64,000 bases of DNA from Ceratotherium simum simum (Eukaryota; Chordata; Mammalia; Perissodactyla; Rhinocerotidae), in contig NW_004454282.1 of the NCBI RefSeq assembly GCF_000283155.1, positions 1,225,661 through 1,289,660 on the forward strand. Direction: 5' to 3'. Numbering within the stretch: position 1 is the stretch's first letter; every line of letters begins with the position of its first letter. A program made the translations under genes and the position numbers. This document shows, piece after piece, positions 47,798-58,849 of this stretch. The notes below the pieces were generated by a model that saw only the letters and a program-made list of their open reading frames with translations, did no database searches and was not told the origin of the DNA.

Positions 47798-47898
47798 ATG
47801 CCTATGCAAGAGGAGCCGGGCCTTCCACTTCGAATGCATGTACACTGTCAGCCATCAGTACCATCATGATCTCCCTCACAGCTAGGTCCAGTTTATGA
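47798..47898 (+). CDS. CNTN6: CNTN6 exon K: C-terminal GPI-anchor signal and stop
   Basis: The acceptor is ctcttttcag|AT; the open frame runs to TGA at 47896-47898. It encodes [16 protein letters not shown], a small-residue stretch suited to GPI attachment, followed by the hydrophobic tail [13 protein letters not shown] and the short end RSSL. In contactins this tail is removed in the ER and replaced by a glycolipid, which tethers the protein to the outer membrane face. The exact attachment residue cannot be read from sequence alone. No transmembrane-plus-cytoplasmic segment is encoded, consistent with the family. Confidence 0.95.
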
Positions 47899-48892
47899 CA
47901 AAAGTTATCTAAAAGACTTGCTGTTTATAATATAAGCAACATTTAGCTAGTTGTTTTGAAGACGCCCAGTACTAGGTAATATTGTTGTTCAAGTACATCT
48001 TATTACTGGAAAAAAAAATGTTTTTTGCTTCTTTAGGAATGGCATTATACAGTACTTCCTCAAAGCAAACCTAGCTTTGTCTGAAGTTTCTTTGGAAACT
48101 CTGCAATGCACTGAAGACATCTGTAATATGATGTTACCAAAGCAGTTTACATATGTCCTTATATGCATATTTTTTATTATATATTTAGTGTTTTATAGAA
48201 TTTTTTAAAGTTAACATGAAATGTAGATATTAATTTTTTTCCTCTGCTGTAAAATGCTATGGGCAACACAATCATACAATTATTATTTGAAAATATTTCC
48301 TTTTAAGACAGATTTTGGAACTTATCTTGGTAAATAACTTGCAAATTACTTGTATAGTTTTACAAGGATCTAGTGGCAGAACAGCTGAAGACTTGGTCTG
48401 TAACTCAAGGCTGCTGTCTGTAAACTGTAAATGACCCTTCGGATGGTTAATGCATTGAATCGAGTCCTTTTGACATGTATAATGTGTTTCCCGCCCTGTT
48501 TTGAATTTTGTTCAACACAACTTGAGATGGTTTCAGGAATGGCTGCAATCTCAAAACCTAAACTAACTGCCCAAGAGGTACCTTGTGCGATACTCCCATC
48601 CCTGAATTTAGCATTGTACAGTAAGACTTTCTTTTCACTCCACTAAGTTAGCATTGTCTTTGTAGTAGCATTATCTTAGACATTAAATTTGAAGTTACAT
48701 ATTCTGTAGTAACATAGACCAAAAGTTACTATAGTCAACCAAGTCTTTCAAAGGATAAAAGATAATTTTACTATCTTTAAATGTATCTGTTTTGAATGTA
48801 CATTTTTAAAAAAGGTAATTCTCTGTTGATGGATTCATAATTTCTTTATATATAATGTGTGTATCTCTTTAATAATAGAGCCCTTCTTTTGA

Positions 48893-48925
48893 ATTAAAAT
48901 CATGTGTGGAGTTTGGCAGATTTCT
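48893..48925 (+). terminator. CNTN6: Possible proximal poly(A) signal (ATTAAA)
   Basis: ATTAAA at 48893-48898 is closely followed by catgtgtggagtttgg, a GU-rich element. It would give a ~1.0-kb UTR. Another ATTAAA at 48682 lacks an obvious downstream element. Confidence 0.4.
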
Positions 48926-49448
48926 CCTATTTCACCAAATAGTTGCCACAAAGAATTTTTTTCCATGACTCTATAAAAGATCTTTAGTACAATTGTATGG
49001 TATCTTGATGATTCTCCTGTTTTGCGATAGTAGCCTAGTTGCTTTTTAAGCTTTACCTTCTAAGTCTTAAAATCACACATTGGAAAATGACAATATCAAC
49101 AAAACCGTATTCTTATGAAAAGAACTATTTGTTATAATGGGGGAGGTTTTGTAAGCTGACACTAGTGGAACAGTGCATATAAAAGGCAATGAAATTTTCT
49201 ATAAAAATTTTCACCTGTAAACACGCTGCCACTTTCTTCTTTCTCAGAGAGCTCAAATTTACCTGTAATTTGTCATTTTTGCTTACAAATGATATAAGTT
49301 AACTTTTCAACCTTCTAGCTATATTTATCCGATAAAGTCATAATCAGGAGTCCACGTGTGTAAAAACTAGAGTGGTAACTGGAAAAAATATTGTCAGTAT
49401 TTCAAGCTGTGTTCCTTTCTTAGTTTGATATGATTACATCTATGTTAA

Positions 49449-49520
49449 AATAAAACAAAATTTAAAATCACACACAAAAAAAATCAACAAAATAATAAAA
49501 TGAATGAAAAAAAAATGACA
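49449..49520 (+). terminator. CNTN6: Clustered AATAAA hexamers in A-rich tract
   Basis: AATAAA occurs at 49449-49454 and 49494-49499 inside an A-rich stretch. The A-rich context can also cause internal priming in cDNA, so mapped ends here would need care. Confidence 0.35.
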
Positions 49521-49600
49521 CCCCAGGTAGTTCCCAACCCCAGTGTAAATGATATTTACCAGTGATCTAGCATATGTAATCTTTTTTTAAAGGTATTGTT

Positions 49601-49640
49601 AATAAATATTCTGTCATTTGTAAAGATACTTGTCTTTTGG
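49601..49640 (+). terminator. CNTN6: Likely main CNTN6 polyadenylation signal
   Basis: AATAAA at 49601-49606 is followed 15-25 bases later by tcatttgtaaag and then the U/GU-rich tgtcttttgggagcattttt. This is the best hexamer-plus-downstream-element pairing in the 3' region. Confidence 0.7.
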
Positions 49641-49934
49641 GAGCATTTTTCCTGCCTGCCTGTCAGGGAATTTGTTAGCTCACCCTTGTGCTAGTTATAA
49701 TTTGAGATCATAGACGGACTCAAAAGTCTCTGGCCAGGGTCCAAAGCTAGATGCCCCTGAGCTATTCCTTTGGAATTGACAGCCCTGAAGACACTTCCTC
49801 TTTGGAAGTAGAGAAGGTCAAAATCCACAAATAAATGTTCTGAATATAAAACATGAATATTTTCTCTTGATTAGCTAAATCTTTTGTACACTTAACCTAT
49901 AAGGATATCTGTTGTTTGAAGCTTTCCCCCACCA

Positions 49935-50467
49935 CTGTTGCTAAAAGGATAAAAATCTAAACTTGAGCATTTAAGGCCCTTCTTAATCTAACTTAACTTT
50001 GTACCCAGCCATACTGAGCCCTCACTGGCCCCTGAACACTGTTTGCTTTTGTTCTCACCTCTGTGCCTTTTGGTCACATGGCTACCCCTTCCTGAAATAC
50101 CCTCCCCACGCTTCTTTCTCACCCAAATCCCAACTGTCCTAGGGTGGCTCCAGCCCCAGCTCTTCTGTGAAGGCTTCCCACACTCAGTCCTTTGTGATGT
50201 CCTGCCTCTGAATGAGCTGCAAGCCCTGTCGGTACCACTCACTTAGTAATTAATCAGGTACGACTTTTGGAAATCTCTTGTACTGTTATCTTGCATTTTA
50301 ACTTAACTCCTGTATTGTTACTGAATTTTCCTTGTATGTATGCCTTGTCTTCCCAACTAGATTGTAAGCTCCTTGAGGGCAGGGACTTCGGTCTTATCTT
50401 CCATGTACTCTTCATAGTGCCTAGCACAGTGCCTTGCAATAAATAATCATTGGTTAATTGATTGAAG
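49935..50467 (+). repeat. L2 LINE relic, ~530 bp
   Basis: 'Taaggcccttcttaatctaac', 'ctctgtgccttttggtcacatggctaccccttcctgaaatac', 'ctagattgtaagctccttgagggcagggact', 'gtgcctagcacagtgccttgcaataaataatc' appear in L2 3' order. It starts about 300 bp after the CNTN6 poly(A) site. Confidence 0.85.
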
Positions 50468-52019
50468 GGGTCTTTGAAGTAGCATTTTGCATCAGTTGCC
50501 CGCCTGTATGCCATAGTGAACCAACCAGGGAAGACTGTGTCACTACTTCTGTGAGGTCGTGGAAAACGTTAGAAGGCCTTGCTTCTAATTTCATGCCTTG
50601 GAAAAGTCCTTTAATCTCTCAGCTTCATCATCTGATAAATGAGACCCTGGATTAGCTGAGTCTGTCTGAGCTGAAGGTATTTTAGAAAGTGCCTCGTAGG
50701 CACCTTCACCCAAATGTGTCTGATTTGTTGGCTTCCATGGTTGTTGCAGATTGGGTTCACTGCTTGCAAGCAACAGAAACAACTCTGGCTAAGTTGAGCA
50801 GACAAAAAGGAATGACACAGGTTAGATCACATGATCCAAGGAAACACTGAATGACCAAGCCTTCGTGAGAATAAGAACCAGGCCATTCTGAGGATCCAGA
50901 CTGCGGGAACTTTAGAAAGTCTTTTTGGGGTGCTGGTGTGGGGATGAATTAGCTCTGTTTCTGATTTTGATGTAGCTCTGTTCAATATCCAAATTTCTAG
51001 AAGAATCTGATCAGTCTAATTTGTGTCAGACAGCCAGAGCACCTTGATCATGCCAAGCCTGCACTCTAATAGGAGAGCGATAGTTTCTTAAAAGAAAATT
51101 GAGATGATGTCTCCAGGTCTAAGATGATGTTTCCAGGGAAGGTCTAAGCAACACACTTTCTATGCTTAGCTATCCAAGGGGACTTTCTTAGGCTCTAGTC
51201 CCAATTAATAAACTCAGACAGAATTTTTTACTGCTTGGGAATTTTACACAATGACTCTGAAGGAAGGGCACTGGAAAAGGGCCAGTTGCCTTGCTTATTT
51301 CACCTTTTCAAGTGCTTACTCTTACCCTCTTTTTTTGTGTGTAATCCACCTGTGATTTAACTGTAGAAAAGGAAATTCTATTTTGCCAGATAATTGGATT
51401 CTCTCAGTGTACCTGAGTTTGTATAGAGCCCACACACCATATGAACAAAACAGCATCTTTCCATGGGGCAGAAGACATGGGTGATAAATTTCATTTCTCA
51501 GGTGAGCTCATAATTCTTCCAGCATATAAGGTGGGAGCTTCCATAAGCCTTTATCTTAAAATAGAATGATTGAGTTATTCCTACCATCAAATTTTCGGTT
51601 ATTTACATCCGGAAAGCAATGTTCAATGCTGATTAACCTTTTCCCATGCTCTCCCACGCCCTTACCTTACTGCAAATACGCTCAAAGAATGTTGAATTGT
51701 AAAAAGTACATAAATAGTACATAATTAGCTACTAAAATGTCATGAAATTTTTAAGGTAATTTAATGTAATGTAATCAAGCACCAGATGATTTTGTACACT
51801 GTATTGAATTATCAATGCCACTGTTTCCCTCCATCAACACAGATAATCAAGAATTGACTGTATTTTCCTCTTGTTACAATTAGAACAATTCTCTGGCCAA
51901 CCACAGTGATTTGAGGAGCAAGCCTTTTAAAATCAAAGATTTATAGTCAATCTGTGGACATATCCCAGATTATTCCATCACAAAATGACAGACACTGGGG
52001 CCTTCCACAGGCAGCCTAA

Positions 52020-52100
52020 TACAGTGACTAAGAATATGGATTCTGGAGTCTGACCACCTGGGATGCATTCTGATAATTGCCACTTATTAACTAGGATAAA
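52020..52100 (+). repeat. MIR SINE relic, fragment
   Basis: 'Acagtgactaagaatatggattctggagtctgacc', 'gataattgccacttattaac'. Confidence 0.7.
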
Positions 52101-52299
52101 GTTTGTCAAGTTCTAAATGCATAACTCTCCAAATGTTAGCAATTATTTATTTTATAAATCAGTTATTGTTCTTTTTCTCCAGAGACTTGAGAGTCACAAA
52201 AACCAGATGTAGAATGTGGGTGCCTCGCATGACCAAAATGAGTCGAACTCAACTGACACATCCATTATCAATCACCTTTGATTTAAATATTTTCATTTC

Positions 52300-52385
52300 T
52301 TAATGTAAATATTATCATTTAATAATTTCAATAATTAAATAAATAAAATAAAGTTATTTAATAATATTAATATTAATAAAAGAAG
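52300..52385. repeat. AT-rich low-complexity tract
   Basis: Runs of aataat, aaataaa and attaatattaata; only T and A over nearly the whole stretch. Confidence 0.85.
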
Positions 52386-53194
52386 TTAGGTAGGGTCCTC
52401 ACTCAGATGCCAGGTTTTCCACAAAGCCTCGCTCAGTTTCCCCATCTGGCATTGACCTCTCGTTTCTCTGACTTCCAGGGCATGTCATCAGTACCCATCG
52501 TGTCTACCATCCCATTACCTGCTATTTAAATCACTGGCCTTCATGTCTTCTTCCTCCCTGTAGACAGAGAGTATCTCAGGGTTAGAGTCTGGCTGTGATT
52601 CTTGACTGTGCCACCCAGCACCACGCCTGTATCCCCCCATCTCTGACCCTAACAAAGCCAGAAGGAGGTGAATCTCTGGCACCATTTTGAGTAATTTCCC
52701 CAGCCCCTGCCTTCCTGTCAGGGTGTGATTACCATATGCCAGTCAGGCTCCCCATTCCAAAAGGAGGGCCCTTTCCCCTTGTGCTAAATGGGCCATGCAG
52801 ATTAGTTGTTCCAGTTCCACAACCCAAGTGTAAACCACAGTGCTCAACAGAGCTCACAATTTAAACAAAATCATCCTCTGTCCTTGATCAGCAAGTGTGG
52901 TCAGTTGTAGATTAGCAGAGCTCTAATAACAGAGACCACACTAACAGAAAGTATGTTTTTAAAAAACGTCAACCATATGATAGATGTGAATGTCTGGAAA
53001 CTGCAAGGCTGAAGTAACTTAAATGGGATCTTCCCAATCGCTGTAAATTGGTCTTTCACTACGTATTCTTACTAATTGTTATGAATAGCACAAACTAGAC
53101 CAGGAAGTATGTATGTCTTAGGATTTTAACTAACAAAGAGTCATATCTTGATTTGTTTTTACAGTTTTCAAAGTGCTCTTTGCACTAGGAAGCA

Positions 53195-53330
53195 GGAGGT
53201 GCAGGTTTTATTCCTTTTTCATTTATGAAATGAAAGCAAAGAGGTGATACAACAAGCCCAGAGTAACACCGACAATTATAAAATCAGGACTAGAATTTGA
53301 AACTCTTAATTCAGTGCATTTCAGAGAAAG
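53195..53330 (-). repeat. MIR relic (probable)
   Basis: 'Ttcatttatgaaatgaaagcaaagaggtgatacaacaagcccagagtaacac'. Confidence 0.5.
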
Positions 53331-53527
53331 GACAAGAGAGAGGAAGGGGCCAGTCTCTTAAGTTCAACTAGAGAGCAGCCAGGACACCGAGTCGGCAGGA
53401 GGAAGATAGTGAGGTAGGAGGGTATGATGTCTGAGGTTGAGACGTGGGGAATTTCTGAATGATGACCAGGCCCAGGCACAGCTGTTGGGAGGAGCGGGTC
53501 CCTGAAGTGGGTTTGGTTGGTCATTCA

Positions 53528-53600
53528 GCAAGGGACTATTGGCCGCCCTCTGTGTACCAGGCAGTGTTCTAGGCACAGGGGAGTGGTGTGGCAGTTGGAA
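53528..53600 (-). repeat. L2 LINE fragment
   Basis: 'Cactctgtgtaccag'-type phrase: gccctctgtgtaccaggcagtgttctaggcacagggg. Confidence 0.6.
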
Positions 53601-53739
53601 AGAGAGACCCCACGAGGGCCACAGGATGAAGGAGATGAAGACACTTGGAGGCCAGCATGAAATTGCCTGGTTTGGAGTCAGACTGTGTGGGGGAAGCCAA
53701 GGAACCAGTAATGGTATTTTGTTGCAACACAAAGAAATG

Positions 53740-53935
53740 CAATGATAATAATAGCTGACAATGATTATGCTTCTGGTACATGCCGGTCTCGGTGTAAATC
53801 AACCTGGTGGTTTAGTTACCATTTATTATCCTTATTTGGCACATGGTGACCCAGGCTGATGGGTACAGAGGTTTTTTCCCAGGTCACACAGCTGACCAAG
53901 GAGCCAGGAATTCAGGTGCTAGCGGCTTTGCAAAA
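53740..53935 (-). repeat. MIR SINE relic
   Basis: 'Aatagctgacaatgattatgcttctgg', 'tatccttatttggcacatgg', 'cccaggtcacacagctgacc'. It ends just before the GATA microsatellite. Confidence 0.7.
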
Positions 53936-53959
53936 CATTAGGCCCCACCTCAAAACATT

Positions 53960-54011
53960 AGATAGATAGGTAGATAGATAGACAGATAGATAGATAGACA
54001 GACAGATAGAC
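53960..54011. repeat. (GATA)n tetranucleotide microsatellite
   Basis: gatagatagg, tagatagata, gacagataga and similar units; directly precedes the 210-bp tandem duplication. Confidence 0.95.
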
Positions 54012-54028
54012 ACTGGTTCCCAACAAGA

Positions 54029-54448
54029 AAGGAAGAAGGTCGTGTGCTTCCCAGGAAGTTGTACACAGGTTGTTGGAAAGCAGGCGGGGGCTTGGGCCAA
54101 GCTCCCAGGTGTAGGATTCCTTCAGAGAGAGCCCACGGTGCTCAAGTGTGGTGATTTTTCTGCTCTCAAGTGGCCCACCCTGGCTGCCTCTCTTTCTTGA
54201 CTGCAAATGGTGTTTTTTACTTATTTGTTGTACTTGGTAAGGAAGAAGGTCGTGTGCTTCCCAGGAAGTTGTACACAGGTTGTTGGAAAGCAGGCGGGGG
54301 CTTGGGCCAAGCTCCCAGGTGTAGGATTCCTTCAGAGAGAGCCCACGCCGCTCAAGTGTGGTGATTTTTCTGCTCTCAAGTGGCCCACCCTGGCTGCCTC
54401 TCTTTCTTGACTGCAAATGGTGTTTTTTACTTATTTGTTGTACTTGGT
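54029..54448. repeat. 210-bp tandem duplication, two copies, ~99% identical
   Basis: 54029-54238 and 54239-54448 match base for base apart from two adjacent positions (54138-54139 GT versus 54348-54349 CC). The unit is 3 x 70 bp, so a minus-strand chance ORF runs through both copies. No repeat family recognised within the unit. Confidence 0.97.
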
Positions 54449-54496
54449 TTCCGGGGTCTCAGAGCTGTTTTTCGAACTCGGGCTATCCTGCAAGAT

Positions 54497-54655
54497 CAGG
54501 GTTGCCAGATAAAATACAGGAGGCCCAGTTAAACGTGGATTTCAGATAAAAAATTAATACTTTTTAAATTTAATTATGTCCCATGCAGTATTTATCTGAA
54601 ACCCAAATGTAATTGGGCCTCATCTGTATTTATTTGCTAAGTCTGGCAACCTTAT
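54497..54655. mobile_element. Palindromic MITE-like DNA element
   Basis: It begins cagggttgccagataaaata and ends with the imperfect complement gtctggcaacctta; aggcccagttaaa and aattgggcct also pair. The hairpin structure marks a nonautonomous DNA transposon; I do not assign a family. Confidence 0.75.
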
Positions 54656-54835
54656 GCAGATAGGAAGATGCATCCTCATTGAGGTAATTAATTTCTAATG
54701 CAAAATTCCAGGGTCTTGCTGATGTGTTATCAGATCTCTGAAGGCTGATGGCTCTGAGGGTGCAGCTTCAGGTTTGCTGTTTTGAGTTCTGTTTGGTTTG
54801 CCAAACTCTCCTTCCCCCTTTCCTTGGATGGTGTG

Positions 54836-54874
54836 AGGATGGTGTGTGTGTGTGTGTGTGTCTGTATGTGTGTC
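54836..54874. repeat. (TG)n microsatellite
   Basis: A pure gt run at 54842-54860, then tctgtatgtgtgt. Confidence 0.95.
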
Positions 54875-55189
54875 CAGGGAGCTAGGGCTGGTGGGTGAGG
54901 TTCCTCTTAGAGCTGGCAGCAAAGAGCCTTAAAACAAAGGGATCTTTTCAGAGCAAAGCCCAGATTATGTGGCAAGAAAAGGGGTGAGGAGGGGGATTCC
55001 AGAAATATTTTGAAGGGTTATAAAAATAGGCTTGTTGCCTAGAACATAATCATAGCACAGCTAGTTGGAAAACAAATTATGTGGTTGAGGCACCATTTAT
55101 CAGTCTTGAGGATCAAATATCTGCAACTAAATAACTGGGAGTTTGAATTGGCCCAGTTGTTTCTCCTTTGTTTAATTGTCAACAGATAA

Positions 55190-55290
55190 GATGTTGAGTG
55201 CTAACTATGTGTCAAGCACTGTACTGGACACTTAAAAACCAAGATAAGTGGGATTAAGGCTTACCTTCCTCATGGTTCACTGGAGGTGAC
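55190..55290 (-). repeat. L2 LINE fragment
   Basis: 'Ttgagtgctaactatgtgtcaagcactgtactggacact'. Confidence 0.65.
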
Positions 55291-55569
55291 AAAAACACAC
55301 ACTTATTTGAAAGATGGTGTGAAAAGTGTGAACAGATAAAAGTATGAACATAATTCTGGACCTATGTTTCTTGCAAAACCAACTTATAACAAGGTTAAGT
55401 TCAGTCAAACACAAGTTTTTTCACCATTACCTCCCCCCTATAGAATGATTTTCATTTGATTAAACATAATTGTTATTTTCTTAAATTGGTTGCTTGGCTG
55501 TTCTAAAAAAAAGAAAACAACACACTCAAATGTCACATATTTTGGATCCATTAAGCTTTGTACAGATAA

Positions 55570-55785
55570 ATATTGGCCCACAGGCCAAATCTGCTACATT
55601 GCCTATTTTTTGTAAATAAAGATTTATTGGAACACAGCCATTCTCATTTACGTACTGCCGATGGCTGCTTTTGTGCTATGATGGCAGAACTGAGTGGTTG
55701 CAGCGGAGACCCTACGGCTCTCACAGCTGAAAATATTGACTATCTAGCTCTTTAACAAGAAGCTTGCCAACCTGTGAACTGACAC
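55570..55785 (+). mobile_element. hAT-like nonautonomous DNA transposon, copy 1
   Basis: 'Ggcccacaggccaaatctgc', 'ttttttgtaaataaagatttattggaacacagccattctcattta' and 'aagcttgccaacctgtg' match the common mammalian 'gggccaaatctggc...aaaagtttgc' element. The same family is at 62832 in the same orientation. Confidence 0.75.
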
Positions 55786-56004
55786 CAGTAGTTTGTTGAT
55801 TTCTTTCCTGCAATTTTTCCCCAAGTTTATGTGTTCTTTCATTTTATCACCTGGCAGGGACAAATCTTTGCTTTTAATTTTAATAAATAAAATGAACCTA
55901 ATAACACAACTTCATGGTGAAAAGAATCCTCTAGAACTTTAAAGTAACCCACATGGACTACATAGGCTATTTTGTTGCACCTGACCCCCATATATCAGGA
56001 GCCA

Positions 56005-56120
56005 AATGGGTGGTACCGGCTCCTGGAAGTTCAACAGGAACTCCGCGGAGCCCGGGTGACAGATGATGGCTGGCTGCTGAGGTCGAGGGAAGCGTTTCTG
56101 AAGCAAGAGCCACACCAACT
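56005..56120. repeat. Dispersed repeat copy 1 (unknown family)
   Basis: 'Gatggctggctgctgaggtcgaggga...tctgaagcaagagccacacc' closely resembles 58349-58402. 'Gggtggtaccggctcctgg' upstream also has a counterpart there. Confidence 0.65.
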
Positions 56121-56639
56121 GTGAGTTCTTATTACTTCATTCTTCACCTCTACTGATGATTTAATTTCTGCTATCACGAGACAGTTTTAATAAATGAGTC
56201 CACCCCTCAGAGCTTAGTTCTTTAGATCTAGTTGAATGTAGTTTTCTATTCTGGCATACATTTAAGAGACTTGCTTTTTTTCCCATTATCTGGCTAAGTT
56301 TAGGCAGTTCCTACTCAGTTAAGTACACAAAAATAAACAGGACACAAAGTGCTTCCACTTTGAGACAGAAAATTTTTAAATAATATAGTAAGTGATAAAA
56401 TAGAATCAAACAGAAGTTACCTGGGGAACGTAGAGGGAGACTTCCTGGTGGCAAAGAGCTGAGACTTCAAAGATAAAGTGTCAACGAGATGCAAAAATGA
56501 TTGAAAAGGCTTTTCCCCCAGAGAAGCTTAGGCAGAGTTATGGGGGGATGAGAGAACATGGTGCTCGTCATGGTGCCCAAGGGGGTCCTCCTTGGGGATG
56601 TGGCTGGGGAACTACCGAGGAGTCAAGTCAGAGAGGATT

Positions 56640-56880
56640 TTGCTTTAAAAGGAGCTTTAACTTGAAGATGACGGGAAGTTATTTAATGGTTTTGGATAGG
56701 GAGTGACATAGGCAGATGTGCCTTTTACATACATGCTTCAAAGGAAGGAAATACAGGCGGCCAGGAGTTCAGTTAAGAGCCTACTGCAATAGTCCTTGCT
56801 AAAAGATGATGAAGACAATAGTGGAGACAAAGGGAAATATTTAGGGGAAGAAATGAGAAATGTGCTCCTGTTAAATTTGC
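56640..56880 (-). repeat. L2 LINE relic (probable)
   Basis: 'Gacgggaagttatttaatggttttggatagggagtgacatag', 'aagagcctactgcaatagtcc'. Confidence 0.6.
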
Positions 56881-57974
56881 AAATTTGGACAATTCATTGT
56901 CATTTATGTTAAACATTTCTAATTCTGAACCTTATTTACATTCACATCTATTGCCTAAAACAGAAGGATACTGGGGAAAAAACAAGATTGTCTCTTAGTT
57001 CAATATAATGTTCTAAAAAAAAAGAGAATGATTTTCAAAAGGTTTGTACCCTGGAACTAGATTTGGGACATGGAAGCAGGAATAGCTACAGAGTCATTGT
57101 CACAAAGATCCTTGGGCCAACACCAAGTCCTGTTCTAATTAGGTTTTTCACCTTTACTCGTGTTATCAAAGATTGTTTTCGGTTCTCTGTTCTCACTTCC
57201 AGATATCTACTTTTTCTTTAACAAATTAGCACCTAAGGTTTATTAATTCCACCAACAGATGGTCCTGACACATATGAGTCTCACTGTGAAAACGTTTGGA
57301 TTTTTAATCAGGATGTTCTTTGCCCACGTGGAATTTTTCCCCAGCCTGCATAAATAGCTTGAGGCCTGGAGGCATTTCAATGAGGCTCAGATGGTTGAGC
57401 TCTTGGCAAACTGAACTGCACCCTCCAGTCTCCCCAGCACTTCCCCTGTGCTGCACTCAGAATTCCAAATGGCAAAGAAAGAGATTGGCCTAAAATCCTT
57501 AATGGAAAGGATGTCTTGGAGAACCACTGTTTGCTCTGAGCCTGTGACTGTGAAGACTTTTAGGAGGAAGGTGGCTCTCCATCCTGTCCTGGTGGATGAT
57601 GGGAAGAGGTGGGTGCCAGTGTCTAATCAGCCTGCTGATGAGGGTATTTACTGTTAAGTGAATGTTCACACTCTGATTTGCGACGACGAGGCTAGTGAAA
57701 ACTGTATAGACCACTCAAATGTGCCGCTTCCAAAGCCCAACTCCTTTTATACAGCAATTTATATGCCATAACTTAGACGCATACTCAACAAAAAGAGACC
57801 CAGGCTACACTAGCCAGATGGTCAGACACACGTGTCCCTGGTTATTTCCAATCATATTCTCATTAGACACCCGTCTTCCTCTCCATGATGCTGCTGTAGG
57901 CCTTGATAATCTCTGTCAAATATTGTTCGGTTCCAAGTATATGCAAGGAGATGTGCCAGAGTTAAAGAGGGTTT

Positions 57975-58110
57975 AAGAGAGTCCAGTAAGCATTTATGCT
58001 TTCTAAGGGCCAGGTACTGTCCTAGACACTGCAGATAAAACGATGAATTTCACACGAGCCCCATCCTCCTGGAGTGCACAGTCTAGTGGGAAGACATTCA
58101 AGCTGGGAAT
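57975..58110 (-). repeat. L2 LINE relic
   Basis: 'Ctaagggccaggtactgtcctagacactgcagataaaacgatg', 'ctcctggagtgcacagtctagtgggaagac'. Confidence 0.8.
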
Positions 58111-58317
58111 GGCATATCCTACAATGTGATACCTCCAAGACAGAGGATGAGGCCCAGAATAAGACCCCAGAGGCAGGATCAACCAAACTCGCCTCTTAAA
58201 AGCTTCAAGGAGGAGAACATGTGGGATATGGGTTCCCAAAGAATGACTATGATTTCCACAAGCCGAGCAGTGAGGAAGAGGAAGTATTTGTGTTGTTCCT
58301 GATACACATACAGCGAG

Positions 58318-58410
58318 AGATGGATGGTGGTACCAGCTCAGTACCCAGGTGATGGCTGGCTGCTGAGGTGGAGGGAGTCATCTCTGAAGCAAGCACCATA
58401 CCAAACAATG
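58318..58410. repeat. Dispersed repeat copy 2 (unknown family)
   Basis: 'Ggtggtaccagctc', 'ggtgatggctggctgctgaggtggaggga' and 'tctgaagcaagcaccatacc' parallel 56005-56120 in the same order and orientation. Confidence 0.65.
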
Positions 58411-58579
58411 AAGAACTGGTCACATTGGGGGCGACTCCCTTCTTCTCTTCCAGCCTCCTAGGCAAAGGCAGTTTCCACAATCCTAGGTTTCCAGGCTCCA
58501 GTTTGAAAGAGATCAGATAAGGAGCAATAAGCCAAAAAAGGGGCAGATTTTTTTGGAAGGACTTTTCCATCACTTATTC

Positions 58580-58802
58580 CTTCAACAGTTAGTTTTCAAA
58601 TTTTGATATTCATCAGAATCACCCAGGGCAGCTATCCTCAAAGTGTGGTCCCTGGACCAGCAGCAGCAGCCTCACCTGGGAGCTTGTTAGAAATGCAATT
58701 CTCTGGCCACGCCCCAGACCTGCTCAATCAGAAACTCAGAGGGTGGGCCTAACAATCTGTTTCAATGATCCCTCCAAGTGATTCTGATGCACTCTCAAGT
58801 CC
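58580..58802 (+). mobile_element. MER5A next to a MER5-type head fragment
   Basis: 58630-58802 is a MER5A ('cctcaaagtgtggtccctggaccagcagcagcagcctcacctggg', 'gattctgatgcactctcaag'). The preceding 'agttttcaaattttgatattcatcagaatcaccca' is the beginning of another MER5-type copy in the same orientation. Confidence 0.8.
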
Positions 58803-58849
58803 ATGTTACTGTCACTTGGCCCTGGTATTCAACTCTTCACTCACTATGC

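Larger units (their letters stand above)
1..49625 (+). other. CNTN6: CNTN6 gene, 3' half (gene-level entry)
   Basis: Eleven exons (19879-20054, 24590-24710, 28275-28433, 31171-31320, 32877-32947, 34040-34274, 36253-36365, 36953-37139, 37571-37683, 45219-45387, 47798-47898) join in one open frame and give the C-terminal ~531 residues of a contactin. Family members are about 1,000-1,030 residues long, so the 5' half lies upstream of this window. The protein read-out matches contactin-6 rather than contactin-1, -3, -4 or -5, for example [28 protein letters not shown] and [13 protein letters not shown]. Contactin-6 is a GPI-anchored neuronal adhesion molecule with six Ig and four FN3 domains. Established work links it to Notch1 and to receptor phosphatase partners in cerebellar and cortical wiring. 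Domain-boundary introns are phase 1; introns inside domains are phase 0, except phase 1 within FN3-1. I see no frameshift or stop, so the gene looks functional. Confidence 0.96.
47899..49625 (+). other. CNTN6: CNTN6 3' untranslated region
   Basis: AT-rich sequence without recognisable transposons follows the stop codon. The end is set by the AATAAA at 49601-49606 and the GU-rich stretch around 49628-49640, giving a UTR of about 1.7 kb. Several earlier hexamers allow shorter ends (see the separate entries). The cleavage site is inferred, not observed. Confidence 0.75.

Noticed and set aside
53960..54011. CRISPR-like repeated units
   Set aside because: Simple GATA/GACA microsatellite in a mammalian genome; no spacers.
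53958..54416. 152-codon minus-strand ORF with an internal repeat
   Set aside because: It exists because the 210-bp tandem unit is a multiple of three and because the GATA tract lacks stops in that frame; there is no sign of a protein family.
55573..55755. ORF containing a 'KDLLEHSHSHL' stretch
   Set aside because: Lies wholly inside a nonautonomous hAT-like DNA transposon.
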